The translations under genes and the position numbers were made by a program. 64,000 bases of DNA from Liolophura sinensis (taxonomy: Eukaryota; Mollusca; Polyplacophora; Chitonida; Chitonidae): assembly GCF_032854445.1 (NCBI RefSeq), contig NC_088300.1:68236984-68300983 (forward strand), given 5' to 3'. Position 1 is the first letter of the stretch, and the number at the start of each line of letters is the position of its first letter. The notes under the pieces were generated by a model. That model was not told the origin of the DNA. It saw only the letters and a list, made by a program, of their open reading frames with translations, and searched no databases. Positions 12,167 to 24,127 of this stretch are shown piece by piece.

Positions 12167-14544
12167 TTTATAGCTTGGCTGTTGAGGGATGTGAAAACCG
12201 GAGAGTACTTATAAAGCCTTATAATATAGTGTCATTCATTATACAGGGGACGCCTCTATGTTTAGTTAGTACAGGTATATGCTATATATATATAGGTAGG
12301 TAAAAATCTTAATCTAATCCACTTCGATTATAATCATTACTTTATGATTAAATCGTTTGAATTATACCACTGGTTTAATCTGTCAGAAGAATCACTGGAG
12401 GTTCGTAAACACATCACGTATATGACAGATCACTGTGAACAATTGGCTAACATTGAAGGAAACCATACATCACTTGATGTCTTGAATGGTGTACACACTA
12501 GTTCTTTACTTTACTCTTTTTAGCCTCGTTTCTCGTGGAATGTTTTAACAACCATGCAACGCACGTGCTTCGCTAAACAAATCAGCTGGAAACTATATCT
12601 AGCAGTAACATTTTTAGGTGTACATCAATTTCATTGATGTGACGCCAGGTATATAAAAAAGGGTCCCAGGGTGATTAAAATCAGTGCGATAAAAATGGTG
12701 GGTGATACATGATACCCGAGTCGTTACTGAGCCTGACGATCCTTGCCTAACCCGGCCACGTGTCACTGAGGAAGGCCAACCCGTAATAGTGTCTGGGTGC
12801 AAACACTGGCGTACGTCTCACCGTCTCCCACAGAGGTGTTGTATACGGTTGCAGATCGTTCCCGCCCCTGGTCGGCGGGATTATGCCCGATATGTAGGAG
12901 TGCTTTTCGGACTTAGGTGTACATACCCTGTTATCGCATTCAGCAGATCATGTGGCGGGAGTCTCCCGGTGATAGATGGGGTTGTGGGGTGATGGGAGTG
13001 GTGTGGTAACCCGATCTTGACACACGTACACCTCATTACCTGGACGCCACAGGTCATTATACCACCTCCATTCAATGGTTTGCCAAGGTTTTAATGCGGT
13101 CCAGATGAAGTATTTGTACAGACTATAGTGCATATATACCAGGAATCTCATAGGTTGTGTCCAAAGGTTCTGAGCGCAGTGTTAATGCAGTATCGCTACT
13201 TATTATATACATGTATTACACTTTGAGCTAAGGATGGATACCAGTAGATACCAAGGGAGTAAGTGCAATTTTCATGCAATATGAGCACACTACATAGTGT
13301 TTATGTATTAATAGCTAAAGTATTGTTTACATGCAGTATCAGGACTGATACTGTATATAGGGAATCCATTAGCTTGGTTCGTACTTTTATACGACGTTTC
13401 TTATTGCTTTACACTCATGTTTTCTCTTTTGGAAAAGTAGCGGTGGCAGTATTGAGTAAACTGAATTAACAGAGAAACTAATTTGCATCTGTGTAGTGAA
13501 TTGTATAGTGTCTCTTGTGAAAGTTTATAGGTGTAAGGAATGACTTGTGACGGACTAGGGGCTGTATAGACATAGCCCTTAGTTTACATGTACAGACAAT
13601 GAAAGCGTGCGTTACGGAGATACTTTTTCTTGCTTTAAGAGATTGTGATGCTAATTTTTGTTAATGAAACTAATCTTTAGAAATTAGACATTGGACTCTG
13701 TTTCACCTGTTGGCGACCTGAACTGTAATTGGCATACTTACAATCAGGTCAGTCTTACAGAACCATCACAAATGATATGTTAATGCATGTGTGGTCTTCG
13801 TGTGGCCGAATAGAGCTGGTATGCAAATGTAATCAAGCTTCCATTACCATAAACAATTAGCCAGTGAAGCATCTGTAGCCTGGGCAGCTGGAAGTTAATG
13901 GGTTAATTTAACTGAATGCGTCCATCTTTGTTTCGTACATCGCTATAGTGTAGTGTTGACATGCGCAGACACATTAGTGTCGATCCACAGTTTCCTACAG
14001 TGTAGCTGCGCTGGGGCGGCCACAGGTGCCGGATGGGGTGTCCCAACTTATATCGAGTGCATGGACAGGTCAATATACTGACGTATGACATTAAAACCCG
14101 CACAAAATATCGACATTTCACTTGTTTGTCAACATTTTGTTGACGTTTCCTGTTGGCAGGTCTCAGTCGGCCTAAAGTTAACATCCAAAATTAGAAAAGG
14201 CAAAATAAAGTTGATCAGTGTAAAATAGGTCGATAGTTCAAATATAAAACCGGGAAAGAAGACAGTAGAAAAAATTATTCGAGAGCAGCAAGAGGTGGGC
14301 TTTATAAAGTCACCAGTCTTCATGTACAGAATGTCAAACTAAGACGGAAATGGGAGAGAAGAAAGGATTTTAAGCATATGTACCTATTCATACGGTAGAA
14401 TTCTAATCGTATATCGCTTGATATCTTTGTCCAGTGGTCATGCGTTTTAGCTTTATAAAACTTCATGAATGTGAAGTTGTTAGTTAGATATGCTCTCTTA
14501 TTTGCGAAAATGTGTTGAAATGCCATTGTGTACCTATAGGTGAA

Positions 14545-14670
14545 TTATTTATTTATTTATTTATCTCACTGGTGTTTAACGACCCCATTCAGATTTATGG
14601 ATAGGGTATACCTGAGTGTCCGGGGTAAATCACCGTGTTACCCCTTCTGATTTAAATCTGCAGTTTAGCT
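14545..14670 (-). mobile_element. Doubtful, strongly diverged family A-like fragment
   Basis: A run of TATTTATTTATTTATTTA is followed by CACTGGTGTTTAACG, resembling the complement of the family A tail. The body that follows no longer matches clearly, so only the first 35 bases are well supported. Confidence 0.3.
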
Positions 14671-14829
14671 ATAGCAAGAGCTGTATACCTGACTGCGACC
14701 TCATTGCACGGTCAGAGAAACCTTTAGATGTGGTAAAGTCCAATATATTGTTTTTGTTCTAAGGAATGTGCAACAGTTACTTTTCCAACTGTCACAGTGA
14801 TTGCTATGTGATAGTGATTGACTGACTGA

Positions 14830-15112
14830 CGAGTGAGTGAGTGCTTGGGGTTTAACGTCGTACTTAACAATATTTCAGTCATATGACGACGAAGGAATCC
14901 TTAGACTGCATATAATGTGCCTCCTTGTTGCAGGACGGATTTCCAAAGCTCTTTTATCTAGTGCTCCGTCACTGAGACGACTTACTGAAGGCAAGTAAGC
15001 CGCCCCGCCCGAGCCATTATACAGGTCAACCAGTCATTGCATCTCCTTCATGCTAAACGCCAAGCGAGGAACATACAACTTCCTCTCTTAAAGTCTTAAT
15101 AACAAATAAATA
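14830..15112 (-). mobile_element. Family B interspersed element, copy 2 (head missing)
   Basis: GAGTGAGTGAGTGCTTGGGG through GCCTCCTTGTTGCAGGACGG to CTCTCTTAAAGTCTTA. The tRNA-like head present in copy 3 is absent, so this copy is 5'-truncated in its own sense. Confidence 0.75.
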
Positions 15113-16905
15113 ACAATTGGCCTGAGTAGCCATTGCGTGGGAAAAGGCACTGCATTACCTTTGCTGACTTCGCTGGAGATTGATTCTGTCGTCCATTTGT
15201 CTTATACATGGCATATCTTCATATTCGACATCACATATTGGGGCTGCTCTATTGGTGGCTATGTCTGTCTGTATGTTGGTTGGTTAGGCGTTCTGCCGGT
15301 CTGTCGATCTTTCGGTCAGTCAGTCAGCAAAATTTTCTGTGTTTTAACCTGTGTTTTAACATAGGTGGGCTATTCGGTGAAGGGCCTGGGTGCGAGTCCA
15401 CATCGACATTTCTACTGGGAAGGCGCAGTCATTGCGAATATGTGCCAGTTCAGCACGATGGTTGTAGTTTGCCATGAATCTATTGTCTGTTAGCAACAAT
15501 TGGTGGACTTAAGGATCTAGACAGGAACGCGTTTTCATATATCCCCAGCAACAGATTAAATAACATCGGTTTCGTATCAAACTAATCCTTTCATCCCGAC
15601 TTATTTGCATCGCGCATATATATTAATATTAGTCCAGTCTTAATATTAACATTAGGAATGCACCTGGTTTAAAAATAGGTCTGTATGTATAAATCGTCTG
15701 TTATTAATTGATTGTAGCTTCTGTCTCGCCAACGCTTTATTTCAGACCATTGTTATTTATTAAGCACAGGACGATACAAAGCCGAATGTAAAAATAGCCA
15801 AAATTGAATCCCTGCTGGAAACTTTCTCTCGTTATTATTAGTCATTGTTTCTTATTACATATACATGGGTCACCACGCCAGTCGACGCATATGCCGATTG
15901 TAGCCAAGACAGTGGAGAATCGAGGTGATCACCAAGTAGGCCGATATGCCTGTATCATTTGTATAGTGTACCTTAGCCGCCTATATGCGTATTGGTCAGT
16001 TGCGCTGCTTGTTAAGGCGTTTATAATGATTAGTCATGTGGAAAGTTAACGAGGTGGTAATACATTTTCGGAAAACAATTAACAGGTAAAAGATGAATAT
16101 TTTCTTTTGCTAATGTTGTGATCTGCATATTGAATATTTCGATGTCAAGTCATAAACACCGACGGTTCAATTGAAATTGTTTTCGACTCCATCATAAATA
16201 TTCATGACGGTTAGCGATTTCCGCCTTCACACAACCAGTGGATTTTTCCGTTAGATCTTTGTCCGCATTCATCTGTTAATCTCGGTGATAAATATGAGCA
16301 AAAAGCAGAAGTGGACGCGCGCCTGCAATCATCACGGATTAATGATCCCTAACTTGCCGCTGACACGCATATTAACGGATTTAAGGATTTTATGGATTAG
16401 TGGCTCTTCGCCCAGGGGGTTGACCCAAAACACCTTGCGCAGGGCTTAGCTAGTGACGAACTGACCGCGGTCATGAGATTCATAATCCACCATGTGTAGT
16501 CACGTGACCTCCGGTGGATTTGTCCAGACTATAAGAAGAGGTTACTCTGTTGTTCAAACCTTCTTCTCCACTAGTTACAATCATGGGACGGTCTGTCGGT
16601 TAACAGAGGACTTTAGACCATACATCGATCGGAGACAGCACGTTGCACATGTATACTGGATTCTTGTTGCTCTTTTCTAGACAGGCATTGCCTAATTTTG
16701 CACATTGCTATCATATAGGCATTGTTTGAAGAAATTTGCCTTACTCTGTGCTCTTTGGACCTATACACGAAACTTATTTACGCTTATTCTAATGTTTTTT
16801 TGAATGTTCCAAAGTGTTTCTAAAGTTGGTGCAGTTCCAGTCACCATTTTCAGATTGTATGTAATATGTGGGCTTTCTTGCCACGGTTTTGTGAAGTGAT
16901 GCGGT

Positions 16906-16966
16906 GTTTGCTGGTCTACCTGAATACGACAGTACAGATGTACTGTCGTGTTCAGGTAAAGTAAAC
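16906..16966. other. Near-perfect hairpin about 260 bp upstream of the RASSF exon
   Basis: The arms at 16918-16935 and 16940-16957 are 18 bases each and complementary except for one position that could be a U-G wobble, around a 4-base loop (AGAT). After an asymmetric internal loop the pairing resumes between 16906-16912 and 16960-16966. The transcript would fold into a stem of about 25 pairs. It sits in the putative intron. It could be a small palindromic element, a structured RNA or a small-RNA precursor; the 4-base loop is short for a typical pre-miRNA. Confidence 0.4.
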
Positions 16967-17047
16967 TTCCGTATTTCAGGTCCTGAAACGAGCTTTACCG
17001 CAGTAATTGTAGGCTGTTGGTTGTAGTCATTTGGTTCGTGCTTGTGT

Positions 17048-17150
17048 AGGTCATATTGGCAAGAGGCCGGGTTTCACTGGTTACATGTGAACATTTGCCA
17101 ACTATCACGTTATTTTCACTGCCCTGGCATACAGTGTATGCTGTAGCCTT
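17048..17150. mobile_element. Family D fragment in the putative RASSF intron
   Basis: GGCAAGAGGCCGGGTTTCAC, then TGTGAACATTTGCCAACTAT and CACGTTATTTTCACTGCC match the copy at 22.1 kb. The GCCGATGTGGCGTTAAGCC end is missing. It ends about 50 bases before the RASSF splice acceptor. Confidence 0.55.
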
Positions 17151-17192
17151 TTGTATTATATCATGTGATTTATGAGTATTTGAAGAATAACC

Positions 17193-17219
17193 TGATTTTC
17201 TTTGATGTTGTTGTTGCAG
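17193..17219 (+). promoter_or_regulatory. 3' splice site before the RASSF9/10 coding exon
   Basis: A T/G-rich pyrimidine-biased tract is followed by TTGCAG ending at 17219, and the next base is the A of the ATG. This is a textbook acceptor. It means the gene has at least one upstream exon, either untranslated or coding in phase 0. The reading frame is open a few codons upstream of the ATG, but that stretch is the acceptor tract itself and is not expected to be coding. Confidence 0.65.
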
Positions 17220-18602
17220 ATGGAGTACAGATCCTCCTCCGTTAGTGTGGAGATTCCAATCTGGGTAGACAGGGACAAGAAATGGCTGACTGGTCTCACG
17301 AAGAGGACGACATGTGACGATATTATTTATGCGCTTCTTTCAACGGAACGAAAAGAAGAGCTTGACTACGCACACACGTATGCCATCTACGAGAGATGGC
17401 GAGATGTAGAGCGCCCCCTACAAGGAAGGACTAAAATACTCCGCGTGTGGAAAGCTTGGGGAACAGAGCAGAAAAATGTCAGACTTCAACTTCAGAAATT
17501 CGAAGATCTTCATTATTCAGTGGAATGGGTGAAAACCGAAAAGGCGACATTTACGTCGCTCGAGAAGTCGTTCTTCGTCTAGCCGCGGCTCACAGTGCAA
17601 GTGTCCTCACTGTGCCGTCAAAGAGAGGAGTAATTTACACAAACCCCGCTCTGTAGAGTCGCTGGTGGAGACTGTGATGTCTCAGGAGGAACAGATACAG
17701 TCGTTGTACCAGAGGATACAGGATACAGACCGACTGATTGAGTCGTGCGAGGCTCGCGTGCATCACCACAGAGTGAAGCATAACGGTCAGAACTATGTGC
17801 AAGACGCGTATCTGAGAGCCTCAGCGACGACAGTACAGAGGATTTTGCCGCGGGGATGGACCACGTGGATCTGGAAAACTACCTCAAAGTCTGTGACAGT
17901 ATTATTGAACTGGAGGACAGGATTCACGAGGAGAAGGAAAAAATTCAAAACCTGTCTGTCACTTTGAAACAAGAAATGTGCAACCGTTCGGAGCTTTGTT
18001 CAGATCACACCGACCATAAGCACGGTAACGACAGGTGGAAAGACCCTTATTCCAGGAATTACAATTATACAGAGGGTCGTATTAACTCTGGATGGATTAA
18101 CAGTGACTCGAGGAGATTACAGGTGGAAATTAACCGGTCAACAGCTCTAAACTTAGAACAGGGCATCCAGCTAGAAAATCTCAACAAGGACCTTCGCTGT
18201 TGCAACCAGGAATGGCAACAAAAGAAGGCTTTACTAGACTCCTTAATAGCTGACCTGGAAACAGTGCAAGCCACTTCACATTCCGGGGATAGGGACGTGA
18301 GCCATGGAATGAAGACTAACGGCTGGGGGTACAGGGACGTCAACAAAAACAACACCCTAACCGTTTTAAGTCCCGATCAGAAACATTACAGTAATATGTC
18401 ATCGGTGCCACAGAAAAATCGGCCGCCGCAAACCTACCTGTATAATAGCTGCCGACACGAAAATATACAGCGGCTAAAACAGAATGACCTTGCTTCTAGA
18501 GAATACCTTATATGGACCCAACACGATGACAATGACTCGGATACGGGACTTAGCTCGATGCATAGCGATGAGTCTCCAACGGCGCTAGAGACATTAGTGT
18601 GA
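17220..18602 (+). CDS. Rassf9/10: RASSF9/RASSF10-like N-terminal RASSF protein, main coding exon, with two compensating frameshifts
   Basis: N-terminal RASSF proteins are non-catalytic scaffolds. Vertebrate RASSF9/10 and Drosophila Meru act at cell cortex, polarity or vesicle sites. Seen here: a first segment in frame from the ATG at 17220 carries the RA domain (about residues 8-97), with GLTKRTTCDDIIYALL, ERWRDVERPL and RVWKAWGTEQKNVRLQL. A second segment, one base over, gives a basic Ser/Arg-rich stretch, a CKCPHC motif, an ESLVETVMSQEEQI helix and the family block CEARVHHHRV...NYVQDAYL. A third segment, back in the first frame, gives two coiled-coil stretches (about 17870-17980 and 18115-18275) and the tail SDTGLSSMHS...ETLV with stop at 18600-18602. 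With both shifts undone the product is about 460 residues, close to my recollection of human RASSF9 (about 435) and RASSF10 (about 507). Without correction, translation stops after 120 residues (TAG at 17580-17582). The start is supported by the adjacent splice acceptor and by homology beginning soon after it. No other disabling change is visible, so indel errors or a polymorphism seem likelier than an old pseudogene. Confidence 0.88.
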
Positions 18603-20714
18603 AATACTATGATATTAATGATTGCGCATGTCAGAAATTACTGCGCGTTGTTGTCCTTCTTGACGTATATGTTGATGGTGCTTCAGATTGATTACTTCAT
18701 CAGTTTATTGACTATATAAACTGCAAATTCAGATTACGTGCTGCCCCACTAAAAACCATGCTGCATGATATGATATAATTTTGATTTTCGCTTAGCTGTC
18801 TCCACTTTCTTAATTTCATGCTGATATGTGCAGTATATTAGCTTCACTGAGTCTATAGAGATCTCAGGTGATAATACTCAGCCTGGGGGCGAGACAATTG
18901 GCCAGATTAATACTCGTGCTGGGTCGAACAATCAAGTGTCATTTGTTAGCAGCTAAATTCCACCCTAGGATATTGGAATAAATCTCTTTAACTGACTATA
19001 ATAGATCCTAACTGAATAAAACTGACAAATGACATCTGGCTCAATGTCGACAGAATGAGTTTGATGAATACGAAACTAATGACCGCGTGCAAGAAATACC
19101 CTGTCCATGATTACTGAACCGTGGAATCAATGGGTTAACTTTTTACTCCTTGTTTACCGTTACCTGTAACTCTCTCGACCAAATGAGAGGTAATTTATAA
19201 AAATAAACCATGCTATAATCTATGAAACAGATAAAACAAAACGTTTCGCTGACTTGTTTGCTTTTGCCAACTACATGCAAATAGGATATGTAAATGTTAT
19301 ATCTTAATATCTTCCATTAAGACAGCTTTTGTCTAATTTGTGTAAACATCCGTACCAGCTTGTTACAAAGAGGTGATTGCAAGCGTCTTGGCTGTGTTGA
19401 CAGTGGGAGTGTTGTTTATTCCTTGGTATATTACTCTGTATGTCATATTTCACATTTTTCTATTTTACTGTTCATATGAACAAAATTTAAATAATTTGAC
19501 CGGATAGCGGTTCATATAAGTTCATTGTGTACAACAAAAAAATAACCCATTCCATTAACCCCAAGGTTACTGAAAACTTTATAGATGGAAATCTTATTTG
19601 TACCTAAAAAGGCGAAAATAAATTGTGGACCTAACTGTTGTTCTAACATCCGCTCTTAATGGCTTATATTTAATGCATCGCTTAAAAAAGTTCTTAAAGA
19701 ACTTCAAGGGCATTTAAGTGCATTTGGTTTTTTAAACTGTATGTGAAAGAGACGTAGTTTACCGCATGGCTCGTGAGAGAATAGAGGAAATAACAAAAAA
19801 TAAAAAGTCAACGTGAAAGTATCGTGATTGGGGTAATACGTAAATAAGCAAAAATCTTCTTGTGGTTTACTGTGGCAAAGTATTTGTTCCAGACAGCTTT
19901 GTGAAAAACATAAACACCATTTATGGAACCTTTTAAATTTAAAGTGGAATCAAACTTTCTAGTTGGTGTTTTTGTGCTGCGGTTGTGCTGATAACATTAA
20001 ATTTCTTGTGTGCTTTTATGTTATTCACACGGCAGCCATGTTTGGGACTTGACAGTATTTTGCTCACAATTTGTTGAAACGGCTGCAGATTTAATGTTGA
20101 TATTGCAGTGTACATTCAACTTTTGCTTCATTCATTCCGTAAATGTGTTTGGAAAAATAACACTAAAGTGTATTAAACTTCTAAACATGGCGTCTTGAGA
20201 AAATATTCAGTCGGATGTAGGCTTAAAAAAAACTGCATGAGGTGTGACAAAATGCGTTGATAATGTTATGTGTGTCAAACAGAAGAAAACAATACAACAG
20301 TAAAATTAGCATAACAATGCCCTTGATCTGGTAAGGGTAAAATAATGTTGAAGCTTTGTAACTGGAAGTGTTTTGGAAAGCATCCCTATATGCTTATGAA
20401 CTGAACGAGTCTGACATTAGTTATGTATTACGACTGTCTTTAAAAAGGATCGCGCATAGTGCAATGATAACCAAGTTTTCCATCCCTCCCCAGTTTTCAA
20501 AATATCTACCATGTTGAATGAACTGTTGAGTAAGTCACGTGGCATACATTCCAGTAGTTTAATATTTATTGATTTGTTATTTAGCGTGGTAAAGTCCCAG
20601 TCATTCAGGAAAGTGGGTCAGTTAAGTAAGAGTTTTCATACGACTGATTCTCTGCTGAACAAACGATATTTCCATTCAATGATCAATTGATCGAAATTGA
20701 TTCCCTGAGTGATC
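18603..20714. other. RASSF 3' flank, probable 3' UTR in its first part
   Basis: AT-rich, with several AATAAA hexamers in the first 600 bases. No second gene or recognisable repeat is seen in the remainder. Confidence 0.4.
18977..19207 (+). terminator. Candidate polyadenylation signals of the RASSF gene
   Basis: AATAAA hexamers occur at 18977-18982, 19015-19020 and 19202-19207, which is 375-605 bases past the RASSF stop codon. Any of them could define the transcript end. In AT-rich DNA this hexamer is common by chance, so position relative to the gene is the main support. Confidence 0.35.
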
Positions 20715-20882
20715 GAATGATTTATTTATTTGATTGGTGCTTTTCAATATCCTCAAGAACATTTCATTTATACGACGGCGGCCCGGGGAAGAGGAAGCCA
20801 GCATGAGCTGGACTTGAACTCACACCGACGGCATTGGTAAGAGGCTCCTGAGTGCTGCTCTAGCACGCTAAGCAGTGGGCAT
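20715..20882 (-). mobile_element. Family A SINE copy with internal deletion
   Basis: The tail complement (TTTGATTGGTGCTTTTCAAT, TACGACGGCGGCCCGGGG) jumps directly to the head-proximal part (GAAGCCAGCATGAGCTGGAC, TTGAACTCACACCGACGG, GAGAGGCTCC-like). About 80 central bases of the element are missing. Confidence 0.7.
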
Positions 20883-20883
20883 G

Positions 20884-21052
20884 AGTGAATGAATTCCTGA
20901 TTGAGTGATCATGCAATTCATTGAATGACTTAATGATTTAGTGACTGGGTGATTGAATGGTCAAATGATTAAATGTAGTTGTTCGAGTGATTAGTTCATG
21001 ATTGAGTGATTGTCTCATTGAATGAGGGACGGAGTAATTGATTGAGTGACTG
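20884..21052. repeat. Degenerate tetranucleotide-phased repeat (TGAN)n
   Basis: A 170-base stretch made of GATTGAGTGA, GAATGA, TGATTTAG and similar words keeps a loose 4-base rhythm based on TGA. It directly follows a family A SINE copy (20715-20882). Confidence 0.6.
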
Positions 21053-24000
21053 AAAACAATTTCTCTGTTGCTTTATAAAAGTTGATATCGCGAAAATCGT
21101 TAAGTCTTTGTTATCTGCACTAAATCTTAAAGCTGACAAAATCAAAATTAAATTGTTTTGTTATATTTTTGGAACTTTTGGGTTTAAAATAAACTACACA
21201 ACCCTTTGGCTTGATTGGATTACTGGTTAGTTTTATTAATTCACTGTTCCGAGAAGAACATGCTATCTGTCAGCAATTTCTGGCCTGTTGCAAACAGATC
21301 ACGCATGCACTTTAACGCTATAGTAGCGAATGCGACCCGCTGAATATATAGTGTGACAGACAGCACAGAGGTTGAGACCCGTCAGCGTAGCGCCTGCAGC
21401 GACATTTTGGACGGCAATACATTAAGACTTGGGATAACGATCCGTGAGACGGCAAATCACGGTGTTCGGTATAAAGTGGTTATCATAATGAATTCCGGAT
21501 CTCGGATTGGGAGCTCAGATAAGGCACAATTGAAGGCACCTTAATCTAGGATAGGTTCTGATAAGTATCTTTTCATGATCCACTGCTCTATTTCGTGATC
21601 AAAGCGCCTCATCAGATATGAATTGCAAACTTCAAAGAGGCTTCAAATCAGCGGTGGTTAAAATATGTATATCTGTGTATGTGTATATACATGCAGATCT
21701 ATATCGCCGATTAGAATTTGGAATTAGGAGTGTTATAGGGATGTCGCACAATAGTTTAGACAGTAGCTCATTTTATGCCTTTGTGTCAAATTTGGAGATT
21801 GTCACATTGTTAATTTTACAAGTTTCTCTTGTCTCTGTCGCAATTTTGACCCCAGAACGTTTACCTAAGTCGCCGCTGAAATAAGGATGGGAAAAGAAAC
21901 GTATATATGAAAGGAAATGTTGATGGCTATCAATAAGGAACTTATAACGCCTGAAATAATTCTACACCAGTGTCGTCTAAGAAATTGCAACTAAAATCAC
22001 TGCATTTTCTTTTATCTGCTTAAGCCAGGGTGTTAGGGGGCCTGTAATTTGCTACTACTTAAGCATTTACAGAAACGGTTAGAAGAAAACCCTGATTGAG
22101 GTAAACAGACAAGAGGCCGTATTTCACCAGTTACGTGTGACAATTTGCCAGATATCACACTGTCGTCGCTGCTCTCGTTTCACTCTCTATGCTATATGTC
22201 TTCAATTGTATTCGGCTTGCCACGATATAGCTGAGATATTGCCGATGTGGCGTTAAGCCATAATCATTCATTTAGATGTATTCAGGTAATTTCTCTTTGA
22301 CTCATAACATTACTCATGCATTTGCAAGAGAACAATAGCCAAACTGTCTTGGACACGAGTCGCCATGCATGTGCACTGAGGAAGTTACAGCAGGCAGTGC
22401 AAGGCTTTGGAACCATTGTGTGAGTGTATTTTCTACGGCTTGAAGTGTAACTATCCGGTGCTGTTGATAAATCCAATAGATTTGGTACACATACTTAAAA
22501 TGGGAAAATCGGATTGAGCTATATCTTACAAAAGATTATAAGTTCAGGGAAAACGACTTACCTAAAATGAGAAGCAACTGAGAATAGATTACTTACGTGC
22601 GATTTTCTCTCAGAGAAGAGATTGTTTTCCAATAATGATTGTGGCTTTAGATTACTATGGTCCAGTTCTACGACATGCAACGCCAACATACATTAAATCA
22701 GTTACACATTTTACACTTTTACTTACCCTTTATCGAAAAAAACCCAGAATTTAGTGTTTTATCTGCTGCATGATATAGCGACTTTACACATGGTATATGA
22801 CATAGCAAATTACCAAAGCGCCGCAAACGAGGACTCAGCTTCGTCTAGATCTAAGTCTAAGGTATACTGTCTAATTTTGTCGATCAGAAATAAGCACTAA
22901 ATCAATCGGTTGTTGTTACGTTTCTGTCAAATGCTGTATTTGTATCAGCTGTGTGATCTATTCGTTTGTTTGCTTGCTTATGGTTTCACGTCATGGTTTC
23001 AACGTTATTTTGGTCATACCACAAACCCGGTACCTACATATGTATAGTGCTGCCTCAATGCAACACGATTCAGAAGACACTGAAAATGACACATACTCTG
23101 AGGGTATACTAACACCAGACTGACCTGTACTTAGCCAATGTGTACACCGTACCCTTAAAACCTTGCAGGTATATGCTATGAAGAGATTCAACCATATTTT
23201 TCCCAGGTGAAAAAAAAACCACCTCCAGCAAAACTATTGAGCTGTAAAACTCAAATTGAGATTAATACCCGTGATTTTCAGCAGTACTTGTTAGTCAACT
23301 CGGGTTACAAAAACTACGTATACCCTTATAGAGCATGTATTCATTTCACATTCAAAAAAGCATCGGGTTATTTTGAAATCTGGTACACGTGTACAACAAT
23401 CCAACCCACGTTATATTATTCGAAGTTCTGAATTTCGAAAAGTTATACCAGTATATTTTTTTGGTCAGTGTTTGGCCTAACTTACAGGCCAAAGTTAAAA
23501 TGCTTAAACCTGTATACCAAATTGTAGAGATAGAGGAGCTCCATATTTGAGGTCTAGTTGTTTTTTTAATCTACGACCACTGGTTTTCTAGTTCCAAGTG
23601 TTTAAAGTTTTTGCCTCATAATGATAGCGCTTACCCATTTAAATAACATTAGAGCTTCGTGTAAATTGATTGACAATAAATCCAGGAGTTGTTATTCATA
23701 AATAATGCCTCTGTCAGTCTATACCATCCCAATTCCTAAATGCCTCTGAAAGAAGGAGCTTCGTGTAAGCCTACAAGAAACGAATCATTGCAGTTTAGCA
23801 GGATAATGGGATGTATTCTAACTCTGCCCGCCGTAGTTCAGAGGCACAACATCACTGTACGAGTGGTCGAGCACTGGTCCACGAGGAACGAATGTAGTTC
23901 CAAGTATTTTTAGCACTATGATGTAGAAAATTGGGCGGATGCACATACTTGAGTATGGGGTGAATAGTCCAACCTGACCCTAATCTATATTGGAATATTT

Positions 24001-24127
24001 AGCTCAGAAAGTATGTGTCTCTTTAATGTAAGGGCACCAGTTCAGTGCGCACTAGCAAGTTTGGGATAATATATTCTCCTTGTCACAGAGAATGAGCAGT
24101 TGATTATGTCCACATATGTGAGGTATA
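21053..24127. other. Gene-free stretch with one family D element
   Basis: Apart from family D at 22105-22276 I see nothing that can be supported. Open frames of 60-90 codons show no protein-like features. Confidence 0.5.
22105..22276. mobile_element. Family D interspersed element, most complete copy
   Basis: ACAAGAGGCCGTATTTCACC, TGTGACAATTTGCCAGATAT, CACTGTCGTCGCTGCTCTCG, CGGCTTGCCACGATATAGC and GCCGATGTGGCGTTAAGCC in order. Other copies are at 11.0, 17.0, 54.5 and 55.4 kb. Confidence 0.6.

Larger units (their letters stand above)
2591..17192. other. Putative first intron or upstream intergenic region of the RASSF gene
   Basis: Contains SINE families A, B and D, family E copy 1, the C23 run, AT microsatellites and the candidate donors at 3710 and 8307. 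No translated stretch resembles a known protein. It is intron only if the 2537-2590 exon or another far leader is used. Confidence 0.4.

Noticed and set aside
18065-18355. Minus-strand open frame of 96 codons
   Set aside because: It is the antisense shadow of the RASSF coiled-coil region.
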